Assembly: GCA_016463375.1 (NCBI GenBank)
Contig: JAEMRK010000013.1
Coordinates: 1-36,415, forward strand
Source of the DNA: Parachlamydiales bacterium
GTDB lineage: Bacteria > Chlamydiota > Chlamydiia > Chlamydiales > JAEMRK01
DNA length: 36,415 bases
Reading direction: 5' to 3'
This document shows positions 18,119 through 25,215 of the stretch, piece by piece. The position numbers and the translations under genes are program-made. Position 1 is the first letter of the stretch; each line of letters starts with the position of its first letter. A model generated the notes under the pieces. The model did not search any database. It was given only the letters and a program-made list of their open reading frames with translations, and was not told where the DNA came from.

Positions 18119-18483
18119 AATTTACAGAATCGCACGAATGGATTTTAGTGGATAAAGATAATGTCGGTACAATTGGCATTACTAACCACGCTCAGAATGA
18201 GCTGGGAGATATAGTTTACGTTGAGCTGCCAGAAATTGGCAAACGTGTAAAAGCAGGTCAAGAAGCTGTGGTGCTTGAATCAACCAAAGCAGCAGCTGAC
18301 ATCTATTCACCAGTCTCGGGTAAAATCATCGCTGTTAACGAAAATTTAAGCACGGAGCCCAATCAAGTGAACCGTTCACCTCAAGAAGATGGATGGTTAT
18401 ATAAAATTGAACTTTCTCATCCTCAAGAACTCGAAACCCTCTTAGATGAAATTTCTTATAAAGGTATGCTTACTCTGCATTGA
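18115..18483 (+). CDS. gcvH: Glycine cleavage system H protein
   Basis: 122 residues. The lipoyl carrier that shuttles the aminomethyl group between P, T and L proteins. The lipoylation site is Lys58 in VVLESTKAAADIYSPVSG, and the SHEWILVDKDNVGTIGIT opening and PNQVNRSPQEDGWLYKIE segment are typical. It overlaps gcvT by 4 nt, and a lipoyl transferase opens the same operon, so a T-H-ligase set is encoded together. No gcvP is present in this window. In Chlamydiaceae only gcvH is retained, so a role outside glycine cleavage is possible. Confidence 0.95.
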   Translation: MKFTESHEWILVDKDNVGTIGITNHAQNELGDIVYVELPEIGKRVKAGQEAVVLESTKAAADIYSPVSGKIIAVNENLSTEPNQVNRSPQEDGWLYKIELSHPQELETLLDEISYKGMLTLH

Positions 18484-18955
18484 TGTCCTATTAAAGTGGA
18501 TTTATCCTACCTCTTGTCTCCACTGCGGCCAAGAGGTCATATCTTTACAACTATGTGATCAATGCCTGCTTCTTATTGAGATTGATGTACAAGGTCCTCG
18601 CTTGACCGATGATGGTTTATCTCATATTTTCTTATTTAAAAGATTCACTCCTGCTCACACAATCACTTATTACAAATTACATCATCATCTTTCTCGTTTC
18701 TTCATTGAAGCATTTGACAAAATCAATTGGCCAAAACCAGACGGTTTAGTTTCACTTGATAAAGATGCAGATGAAATGGTTAAGAAGATAGCACGAACTT
18801 GTAATATACCCTTTTTAAAAAAGAATATTGCTGGTTTAAAAATTTTTGCTTTAGGAATAGGAAGTGGAGAGACTCAGAACACTGTGCGAACTTTAATGCG
18901 GTTTAAACCGCAAGAAGTTCGCATAATAACATTATTTTCTATTGATGATGTTTGA
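18446..18955 (+). CDS. Shortened ComF-family protein
   Basis: 169 residues against about 220-240 for ComF. The N-terminal double zinc ribbon is intact: IYPTSCLHCGQ (C24, C27) and LCDQC (C37, C40). The phosphoribosyltransferase part is eroded: the middle motif with the arginine-rich RGFNQ segment is missing, and the PRPP loop ('vDDvxTTGaT') is replaced by LGIGSGETQNT, while the following helix and final strand (TLMRFKPQEVRIITLF) remain. It thus looks like an internally reduced protein rather than a 3' truncation. ComF is linked to DNA uptake; function here is uncertain. The start lies 38 nt inside gcvH and the end overlaps convergent proC by 17 nt. Confidence 0.6.
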   Translation: MKFLIKVCLLCIDVLLKWIYPTSCLHCGQEVISLQLCDQCLLLIEIDVQGPRLTDDGLSHIFLFKRFTPAHTITYYKLHHHLSRFFIEAFDKINWPKPDGLVSLDKDADEMVKKIARTCNIPFLKKNIAGLKIFALGIGSGETQNTVRTLMRFKPQEVRIITLFSIDDV

Positions 18956-19736
18956 CGTGGAGGTTGAGACCTTTGTCATAAGCTGCAAGAAGTGTTTCAA
19001 AAATAGCAGAGCGCAAATTACCCTTTTCCAGAGCTCTTACACCTGCGATGGTCATACCAGCGGGAGATGTCACTTGCCATTTCAGTTCACCCGGATGTTT
19101 TTTAGTATTTGACAACATGGCAACAACGCCTTTCCAGGTTTGTAAAAGTAGAGGCAGAGCTTCATGAGCTGATAATCCCATGTGAACACCAGCATCCAAC
19201 ATTGTTTCCATTATTGTGAAAAGATAAGCTGGATTGCAACTTGTTAAAACAGTGAAAGCATCAATTTTATCTTCTGGTAACCAATGTAGGAGACCAAATG
19301 GGTGTAAAAGAGTTTCCAGCTGTTTTTTTTCAATAGGAGTAATTTCTTCTGGTTCTACCATACCTATAACACCTTGTTGCTGCACAATGGCGTTATTAGG
19401 AATGAGTCTCATTAAACGAATGTCTGGAAAGTAATCAGCAAGCATCGTTGTCGATGTCCCAGCTAAAACGCTAATCATTAAAGCGTTTTTCGGGATAAAC
19501 GGTGTAATTTTAGATGCACTATCCGAAAGATCTTGTGGTTTGATCGCTAACAAAACAATTTCAGCATTAAGTAATGCTTTTTTGATTTCTTTGAGGCTAA
19601 AAACCTGAACTTTACCTTGCATCGTATCAACGCGGGATGGATTTTTTTCGATCACACTTACTTGGTGATCTTTTGCCCAATGCATAGTAAATGCGCTGCC
19701 GATTGTTCCGCAGCCTATAACTGTAATTTTTGCCAT
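18939..19736 (-). CDS. proC: Pyrroline-5-carboxylate reductase
   Basis: 265 residues, normal length. Last step of proline synthesis, NAD(P)H-dependent. The N-terminal Rossmann motif is ITVIGCGTIGSAF, followed by IVLLAIKPQD and the RLIPNNAIVQQQGVIG segment (usual 'RxMPNxpaxvgxG'). The C-terminal signature is VTSPAGMTIAGVRALE. The end overlaps the ComF-like gene by 17 nt on the opposite strand. It starts only 2 nt after the dnaA stop codon, so the two are likely cotranscribed. Confidence 0.93.
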   Translation of the reverse strand: MAKITVIGCGTIGSAFTMHWAKDHQVSVIEKNPSRVDTMQGKVQVFSLKEIKKALLNAEIVLLAIKPQDLSDSASKITPFIPKNALMISVLAGTSTTMLADYFPDIRLMRLIPNNAIVQQQGVIGMVEPEEITPIEKKQLETLLHPFGLLHWLPEDKIDAFTVLTSCNPAYLFTIMETMLDAGVHMGLSAHEALPLLLQTWKGVVAMLSNTKKHPGELKWQVTSPAGMTIAGVRALEKGNLRSAIFETLLAAYDKGLNLHVKHHQ

Positions 19737-19738
19737 AT

Positions 19739-21091
19739 TTATACTTCGATGTTTTGTCTAACCATTTGAATTTGACGGCGCAGCATCTCATTTTCTGCAG
19801 CCAATTTTTCTACATTTTTACAAGCGTGTAAAATCGTGGAATGTGTTTTACCAAAATAAGCGCCTAACATCATTAAAGATTCGCTAAGCATCTCTTTGGC
19901 TAAAAACATCGCCACTTGTCGAGCAAGAGCAATTTCTTTAGTCCTTGTTGTTCCTTTCAGATCGCTGACGCGAACTTGAAAAACAGCGGCCACAGCTTTT
20001 AAAATGTGCTCTATAGAAATTTTTTGTCTTGGGACATGCTGTAGCATTTCTCTTAAAACGCGCTCGACGAGTTCTTCTGTAATTTCTAAGTTTAGCAAAC
20101 GGCAATGAGCAGATAAACGATTAATAGCTCCTTCTAACTGTCGCACGTTGCTATAAATGTGTTCAGCAATAAAAAAGGCAATCTTATGAGGAAGACGTAA
20201 TCCTTTTTGCTCAGCCTTGTGTTGCAAAATAGCAACACGAGTTTCTAAATCGGGTACTCCAATATTTGCGACAAGCCCCCATTCCATACGAGCAACTATA
20301 CGCTCAGATAGTTTGAGTTGTGCAGGTGGTTTATCACTTGTGATAACGATTTGTTTATTTTGATTGATTAAGCTTTCGAATGTATTACAAAATTCTTCTT
20401 CAAAGTTTAATCGATTTTGTAAGAATTGTATATCATCGACTAGCAATATATCAAGTGATCGGTAAAAGCGTTTCATCTGATCAACTGATTTGTTTCGCAA
20501 ACTATCGACTAAATCGTTGATGAAGCCTTCTGTAGTAATACACTGTACACGCATCTTACGATGGTTTTCTCGAGTGTAATGACCAATACCATGGAGCAAA
20601 TGTGTTTTACCAAGGCCGACGCCACCGTGAATAAATAAAGGATTATATGATCGTCCAGGTCTTGTCGCCACACCAATGGCTGCTGACTTAACAAATTGAT
20701 TAGAGGGTCCTTCAATAAACGAATCAAATTTATAAAGTGTATTGAGTTTGAGTTCGTAAAGGGGTGGTTCTTCTGAAATGGGTGCAGCAGCTGGCGCTTG
20801 AATAACAACAGATTGCGCTTGAGGCTTTGATGGTTCTTTTAAGACAAATTTGACAGCAGGGTCCCCATTTGGTTTCACTGGCAAGAAAGAACATAAATCT
20901 TGTTTGTAGTTGTCGAGTAGATATTCTTGCACGAAAATATTGGGGACTTCCAATACAATTTCTTCTGCAGAAGCTTCACTTACGCGAATAGGAGCTAGCC
21001 AATTTTCAAAAGCAGTAGGTGAGCACCTTTGCTTGGCAAATTCTAAAAATTGTGTCCAACTTTCACAGTCGCTATGTGTTAACATAGTCAT
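19739..21091 (-). CDS. dnaA: Chromosomal replication initiator DnaA (second chlamydial copy by context)
   Basis: 450 residues. Domain I at 10-85 ([21 protein letters not shown]...), a short Pro/Ala-rich linker (about 86-110), then the AAA+ domain with Walker A GGVGLGKT (156-163) and Walker [10 protein letters not shown], and domain IV with the DnaA signature [21 protein letters not shown] and the box-contacting [16 protein letters not shown]. Everything needed for ATP-dependent origin binding is present. Chlamydiae carry two dnaA genes; the position beside the TPR pair and the rsmH cluster corresponds to dnaA2 (CT275) in C. trachomatis. A second ATG at 21085 is an alternative start, with GAGGG upstream serving either. 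A 340-nt upstream region holds possible control elements. Confidence 0.95.
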   Translation of the reverse strand: MTMLTHSDCESWTQFLEFAKQRCSPTAFENWLAPIRVSEASAEEIVLEVPNIFVQEYLLDNYKQDLCSFLPVKPNGDPAVKFVLKEPSKPQAQSVVIQAPAAAPISEEPPLYELKLNTLYKFDSFIEGPSNQFVKSAAIGVATRPGRSYNPLFIHGGVGLGKTHLLHGIGHYTRENHRKMRVQCITTEGFINDLVDSLRNKSVDQMKRFYRSLDILLVDDIQFLQNRLNFEEEFCNTFESLINQNKQIVITSDKPPAQLKLSERIVARMEWGLVANIGVPDLETRVAILQHKAEQKGLRLPHKIAFFIAEHIYSNVRQLEGAINRLSAHCRLLNLEITEELVERVLREMLQHVPRQKISIEHILKAVAAVFQVRVSDLKGTTRTKEIALARQVAMFLAKEMLSESLMMLGAYFGKTHSTILHACKNVEKLAAENEMLRRQIQMVRQNIEV

Positions 21092-21431
21092 TGTCCCTCA
21101 ATGTATCAGTTGTGCAAAAAATAGCGTCTTTCGCTATGCGAATTTTATCCTTAAAAATCGCTAAGGGCCGCTCACCAAATAATATGTTGAGAAAGTTATG
21201 AACAATCTTTCCACAACACATTCTGGAGGGGATTATGCTGACGACTCTAACATGCGATTTGTTAGTCGGCAACTCATTTGTCTAGAAAGAATGGCGGCAT
21301 TAGCATAAATCATTGAGTGTAAGAAGGGTGTATTTAAAAAATATTTTATATTAATATCCGAATGAAATCAGACCCTTCAAGTCAGTTATGAACAAGGCAT
21401 TGAAGGGAATATTTAACATTTTTTAGCTAGC
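21092..21431. other. Intergenic region upstream of dnaA
   Basis: 340 nt without a convincing gene. Contents: an inverted repeat ATAGCG-N5-CGCTAT (21121-21137) in the dnaA leader; a possible minus-strand promoter (TTGTTC at 21200-21205, TATTAT at 21179-21184, spacing 15, weak); two identical AGTTATGAACAA segments (around 21194-21205 and 21384-21395), each two mismatches from the DnaA box TTATCCACA; one CTTTCCACA (about 21208-21216), also two mismatches; and a dyad CCCTTCAA (21373-21380) / TTGAAGGG (21400-21407) whose loop contains the second TTATGAACA. The right end is very AT-rich (21331-21358). These may regulate dnaA; there is no clear cluster of perfect DnaA boxes, so an origin is not claimed. 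Confidence 0.4.
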
Positions 21432-22625
21432 TTAGAAGCGACATTGCTCACACAAAAACTGTAAACGATGTGTTGTGCTTTTGGTAGTTATGACTTGATG
21501 TGCAAACGCAGTTTGTCCACAAGTTGAGCAGTTAACTGTTAATTCGGGTAAATTAAAACTCAATCCCATTTCAGCCGGAAAAACAGCTTGGTAAGATGAA
21601 CATGTTGAAAGGTGGCGAATCTCTTTTGCTGTTTCAAAAGATCGCTCTTCTTCTCGATCTGTATTTTCAGCAACAATTAAAATACCGTTTGATGCAACTG
21701 ACTCTTGCGATTCTTTAGCCTTGTTTAAACTGCATTGGTCGACGCTTGCGACGATGAGTTGGCAGTCTTGATGAAGTGAGTGCAGCTTACCACAAAAGTC
21801 GCTACAGAAAGCTACGGAGAGATTTTTAGCAAAGTCGATACGTATTCCCAATTCTTGGTTGTCTTTTTCTGGAAAATAAGACATGTGAATTTCGTTTTCT
21901 AAATTAATTGTTTCACTCTCAAAAGAGTCTAAATAAAACTCCATGGGATGAATCGTTTGTCTTTCTTGTTTAAAATGCGGTTTAATAATCGATGCAACTG
22001 ATTGAAATGCAGCTTGTGGAATATAATAGTTGATGACATGTAAATTTTTAGTTTGTTTATTTTGCTCATAGTTTAGTTCATAAAGAGCTGCTAGATCCCA
22101 ATAACTTTCTTTAGCTTCTCCAGTCAAAATGACATAATCGATATCTTGAATAAAAAAACCAAGAGCATGAAAGTTTTCTAGAAATGAAGGCCCTGGATTA
22201 ATAACAAATCCACGATTTTGAAATCTTAAGAAAAAACCACCGCACGTTTTTTGCCAGTCTTTGGGAAGTAGAAACCGTTTGACTGCAAACTGAAAATTTT
22301 GTTTTTCAGTTTGTGCAAAGTGTTCTTTGTCTTTCCAACCTTTTAAAACAACAAATTGTTGTGTTTGTAATGGGCCTCTTTTTTGAAATTCTTGAGTGTA
22401 TTTTTCCATCAACGTAAGACGAGATTCTGAATTAGCTTTTACTGTACTTGTCGGAGTGAAACTATCTTTTGATGTACTTAGATCAGCTTTAAGACTTTTT
22501 AAAAAATCTTCTACTGAAGGCGTGAAAGAGGGGGCAACTTCTTCTTCGATATGAGGAGTAGTCATAGTAGGATTCACTGTTAATAGCGCGTCATCTGTAA
22601 AATCAAGGTCTTTTTCTTCTGTCAT
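21432..22625 (-). CDS. Metallo-beta-lactamase-fold protein lacking the metal motif, with C-terminal zinc ribbon
   Basis: 397 residues. Residues 1-85 are low-complexity and acidic (Thr/Ser/Glu). The middle follows the MBL opening closely: GGFFLRFQNRGFVINPGPSF (129-148; usual 'GgflLrhggrglLIDpGpgf'), then DIDYVILTGEAKESYWDLAA (161-180), where metal-binding members read LTHxHxDHxGDLaa. The three histidines and the aspartate are replaced. SVAFCSDF later corresponds to the 'vaYtGDtg' strand with the aspartate retained. The end has two CxxC pairs (CSTC and CEQC392-395), probably one zinc ribbon. Hydrolase activity of the usual kind is unlikely. AGAGGA lies before the ATG. Same strand as dnaA but 340 nt upstream; divergent from the DegT-like gene. 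Confidence 0.6.
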   Translation of the reverse strand: MTEEKDLDFTDDALLTVNPTMTTPHIEEEVAPSFTPSVEDFLKSLKADLSTSKDSFTPTSTVKANSESRLTLMEKYTQEFQKRGPLQTQQFVVLKGWKDKEHFAQTEKQNFQFAVKRFLLPKDWQKTCGGFFLRFQNRGFVINPGPSFLENFHALGFFIQDIDYVILTGEAKESYWDLAALYELNYEQNKQTKNLHVINYYIPQAAFQSVASIIKPHFKQERQTIHPMEFYLDSFESETINLENEIHMSYFPEKDNQELGIRIDFAKNLSVAFCSDFCGKLHSLHQDCQLIVASVDQCSLNKAKESQESVASNGILIVAENTDREEERSFETAKEIRHLSTCSSYQAVFPAEMGLSFNLPELTVNCSTCGQTAFAHQVITTKSTTHRLQFLCEQCRF

Positions 22626-22730
22626 GGAATCCTCTTAATTTTTATAATAAATGAGTTCTGCAACTTATGTTGAACAGAATAAATTTGAGAATAATGATTG
22701 AAACCTTTTTTGGAAATTGACTTCTTAACG

Positions 22731-23858
22731 ATGAGCTCAGCTTTTTTACCTAATCGATTAAATCAAGAGCAGCAAGCTGCTCTCATGCAAGCAATCGTAG
22801 AAGATAACCCATCTTTAATCGATGAATGGCAAGAAAAAATTCAGCAACATTTCGAAGTTGAGTATGCTGTAGTTTTTCCGTCTAAGTCAATTGCATATCA
22901 AGCACTTTTTTTTGCTGCATCCTTAAACCGTTTTGATCGGATTATTGCACCGGCAAATGCCCCATTTGACGTCATTGGTTTAGCATTGGATAAAGAAATT
23001 CCCTGTCGTTTAGTCGATATTGATCAATCAACTGGCAATATGGACATTGGTCTTACCTTAGAGGCCATGTCGCAAAGATCGACTCGCGGTCGAAGTGTGG
23101 TTTGTTTAACGCACTATGAAGGTGCTGTTATGGATGTTCAACAATTGCAAAATGAATCGACTAACCCTAATACTTTAATTTTAGAAGATGCCTCTTGTGC
23201 AACAGGTGGTTTTTATTTAGAAGGAAAGCCAGTTGGTTGTTCTCATCGCAGTGATGCTACGTTATTGTCTTTTGCCAATCACTCAATTGTATCAGCACTT
23301 GATGCAGCGTGTATTACAACTAACCACATTGCTTTTTATGAAAGACTCATTGCTTTTCGTAAAATGGGTAGAATGAGCGATGATCCAAAAGGTCATCGAA
23401 TTCAACAGATTACAGGTAATCATTATCCATTGCCTATCCAAGCTCAACTAGCGTTGATGCAATGGGATTTTTGGAATGAAAGGGTCAGTCACTTTCATGA
23501 TTTAATCGAAGCTTATAGAAATGCTTTAGTAGATTTGCCCATGGTCGCTGTACCACCAGAGAGTTTAGATACTTATTCATTGTATCATGGCTTTGCGGTA
23601 CAAATCGATTTCAATTCGATGTCTTTTGATAAAACTGAATTTCTGCAAAGAATTCAAGACGAATTACCCATTAGGGAAGGTTATTATCCAATTTATCGTT
23701 TACCTTGCTTTCAGAAATGCTATGGGGATAAAGAAGAGCATTTTCCTAGAATGGAATCTTTTTTTAGCTCATCACTAGTGTTGCCAGTCACATTAGGTAT
23801 GCAAACAGAGGATGTCAAAAGAATCTGTCAGCAATTAAAATTAGCGATAAGCCAATAA
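22731..23858 (+). CDS. DegT/DnrJ/EryC1-family protein, PLP lysine not conserved
   Basis: 375 residues from the ATG at 22731; a TTG at 22698 would add 11 residues and no good ribosome site decides. The fold of sugar aminotransferases (type I PLP fold) is recognisable: VVFPSKSIAYQALFFAA (usual 'vsngTaAlxlaL'), DIDQSTGNMDIGLTLEAM, CLTHYEGAVMDV ('vHlyGxpaDm'), LILEDASCATGGFYLEGKPVG ('iEDaaqaxGaxykGk'), then ATLLSFANHSIVSAL where the family has 'SFhxtKxxTTGEGG'. The Schiff-base lysine and the GEGG glycines are replaced (Ser at the lysine position, His one residue before). The C-terminal YPIYRLPCF segment is typical. A catalytic aminotransferase role is doubtful. Divergent from the MBL-like gene; convergent overlap of 18 nt with the TPR gene. 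Confidence 0.7.
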   Translation: MSSAFLPNRLNQEQQAALMQAIVEDNPSLIDEWQEKIQQHFEVEYAVVFPSKSIAYQALFFAASLNRFDRIIAPANAPFDVIGLALDKEIPCRLVDIDQSTGNMDIGLTLEAMSQRSTRGRSVVCLTHYEGAVMDVQQLQNESTNPNTLILEDASCATGGFYLEGKPVGCSHRSDATLLSFANHSIVSALDAACITTNHIAFYERLIAFRKMGRMSDDPKGHRIQQITGNHYPLPIQAQLALMQWDFWNERVSHFHDLIEAYRNALVDLPMVAVPPESLDTYSLYHGFAVQIDFNSMSFDKTEFLQRIQDELPIREGYYPIYRLPCFQKCYGDKEEHFPRMESFFSSSLVLPVTLGMQTEDVKRICQQLKLAISQ

Positions 23859-24236
23859 TAGAGCTGATGCATCATTTGCAATCGTTGGATTATTAGATGT
23901 TCGTAAAATTTTTAAGGCAGGGAGCGCTTCTCTCACTTGTCCAAGTGACAGGTAAGCTTTAACTCTATTGAGTTGAGTCATTGCATCTGTTGGATCGAGC
24001 ACTAATGCTTGGTCAAAGTGTTTCAAAGCTTTAATGCTGTCACCCATCATTAAGTAACTAGCGCCCAGTAATCGAATGTCGTATAAACTTGACGAATTGA
24101 ATAATACAAGAGCTTCATAGTAAACACTGGCTAATTTATACTTTCCCTGACGATAGTAATAAAAACCCGTTGTACGTAGGGTTTTAATCATATCCTCATC
24201 CCAATTCAAAAGTTCTGGCCAATTAATTTTTTTCAT
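23841..24236 (-). CDS. TPR protein, CT274-like (possible type III chaperone-type)
   Basis: 131 residues made of three tetratricopeptide repeats: TLRTTGFYYYRQGKYKLASV, then IRLLGASYLMMGDSIKALKH with FDQALVLDPTDA, then RVKAYLSLGQVREALP. No signal peptide or membrane segment. Small three-TPR proteins of this size in Gram-negative bacteria include SycD/LcrH class II secretion chaperones, and chlamydiae encode several; the match in size and repeat count is suggestive, not proof. It follows its neighbour (start 25003) by 5 nt on the same strand, so they form a two-gene unit. By position beside dnaA2 it corresponds to C. trachomatis CT274. Confidence 0.72.
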   Translation of the reverse strand: MKKINWPELLNWDEDMIKTLRTTGFYYYRQGKYKLASVYYEALVLFNSSSLYDIRLLGASYLMMGDSIKALKHFDQALVLDPTDAMTQLNRVKAYLSLGQVREALPALKILRTSNNPTIANDASALLLAYR

Positions 24237-24241
24237 AAAAA

Positions 24242-25003
24242 TTACTCGCGTACGAATTTACCCATCTGTTTTCTGGTGTGCATTTGATCTTCAGTGATGT
24301 TTTCAATACCAAGTTTCAACAAATTTACAATTTTTGTGGTCTGTTCATTTATTTTAGCTGCAACATTGGCTTGATAGGCTTGTAAGTCGGGACCACTAAG
24401 TAGATTCGATGAGGTGACTATATGTTCTTGTATGGATGAGCCGTGTTTAAATTGGATGAACATCAATGTATTGTTTTGGAAAAAGCGATAGCTTTTTCCT
24501 CTTTCTAATGACAAACGCGATGTGTGTTGACCAAATCCCAATACTCTTTTAACTTTTTCGCCGATACTTTGAATGCGGTTCAAAGCTGATGTTGCCACTT
24601 TTGACGATAAGTCGACAATTTTCGTTGAAAATTGGTTCGTTAAAGATTTGTATTCTTCAACTTTTTGATTTCCAATAGCTTGTGCTTTCACTAAATCTGC
24701 ACTTGTTTGAGTAAGACTTGGAGCTGTAGATAGGCTAAAAAGTGTTAGCTCCATATCACCAGGCTTTAATGTGCTGGCGAATTCGATATGAATATCATCA
24801 CCAAGAAGTTGAGAGAGATTAGATACTTGAGGCTCTTCCTCAATCGTTTCCACCATACGAGGAATATTAGTCGTAATGGAAAGCTTATCTTGAGGACTGA
24901 TACTTAAGTCTTTATAGTATTCAGCTTCCTCGACAGCACGCTGAGCGAACCCTGTGCCTCTCTCTGGATTCAATAATGTGGATATTTCTATCTTCATTGA
25001 CAT
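24242..25003 (-). CDS. Conserved chlamydial protein (CT273-like position), unknown function
   Basis: 253 residues, no domain recognised. There is no signal peptide or membrane segment. The N-terminal third is acidic and low in structure (MVETIEEEPQ), the middle (about 105-160) is predicted helical with heptad-like spacing (DLVKAQAIGNQKVEEYKSLT, VDLSSKVATSALNRIQSIGE), then a beta-rich stretch (SYRFFQNNTLMFIQF) and a final helix. The gene immediately precedes the TPR gene, which would fit a protein and its chaperone or partner; secretion is inference. It is divergent from rsmH, with a 26-bp palindrome in the shared upstream region. A second in-frame ATG is at residue 3. Confidence 0.6.
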   Translation of the reverse strand: MSMKIEISTLLNPERGTGFAQRAVEEAEYYKDLSISPQDKLSITTNIPRMVETIEEEPQVSNLSQLLGDDIHIEFASTLKPGDMELTLFSLSTAPSLTQTSADLVKAQAIGNQKVEEYKSLTNQFSTKIVDLSSKVATSALNRIQSIGEKVKRVLGFGQHTSRLSLERGKSYRFFQNNTLMFIQFKHGSSIQEHIVTSSNLLSGPDLQAYQANVAAKINEQTTKIVNLLKLGIENITEDQMHTRKQMGKFVRE

Positions 25004-25060
25004 AGTGGTATATCTTTTTTATTTCATTTTAGCAGTTAATTCATTAAAAACAATCAAATT

Positions 25061-25086
25061 GTTAATAATTAATTTTAATTATTAAC
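25061..25086. promoter_or_regulatory. Perfect 26-bp palindrome in the rsmH divergent region
   Basis: GTTAATAATTAA and TTAATTATTAAC are exact reverse complements separated only by TT. It lies between two divergent genes (starts at 25003 and 25216), about where an operator or DNA-bending site could affect both. Very AT-rich, so chance symmetry is easier here than in average DNA, but 12 matched pairs is long. Confidence 0.4.
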
Positions 25087-25160
25087 TATCTATATGATAT
25101 TTAATTAACTTTAAATTAACCGTTTAGTGAGGCGGCGAGTATCTCTCTTTTAGAAAATAA

Positions 25161-25190
25161 TTGCAAGGGACTAAAAAGGTGTGTTACTTT
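25161..25190 (+). promoter_or_regulatory. Possible promoter of the rsmH-amiA cluster
   Basis: TTGCAA (25161-25166) and TACTTT (25185-25190) with an 18-nt spacer, 25 nt before the rsmH ATG. Moderate matches only. The rsmH start has no clear ribosome site, so the short leader may matter. Confidence 0.3.
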
Positions 25191-25215
25191 AGTTCTCAAA
25201 AATCGAGCTCATCAC

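Noticed and set aside
21373-21407. CCCTTCAA/TTGAAGGG dyad as terminator of the MBL-like gene
   Set aside because: The loop is 19 nt and no T-run follows on the minus strand, so it does not fit an intrinsic terminator; kept only as a possible regulatory dyad.
21092-21431. Replication origin beside dnaA
   Set aside because: No perfect DnaA boxes or cluster of them; only two-mismatch sites in an AT-rich spacer. Chlamydial dnaA2 is not known to mark the origin.
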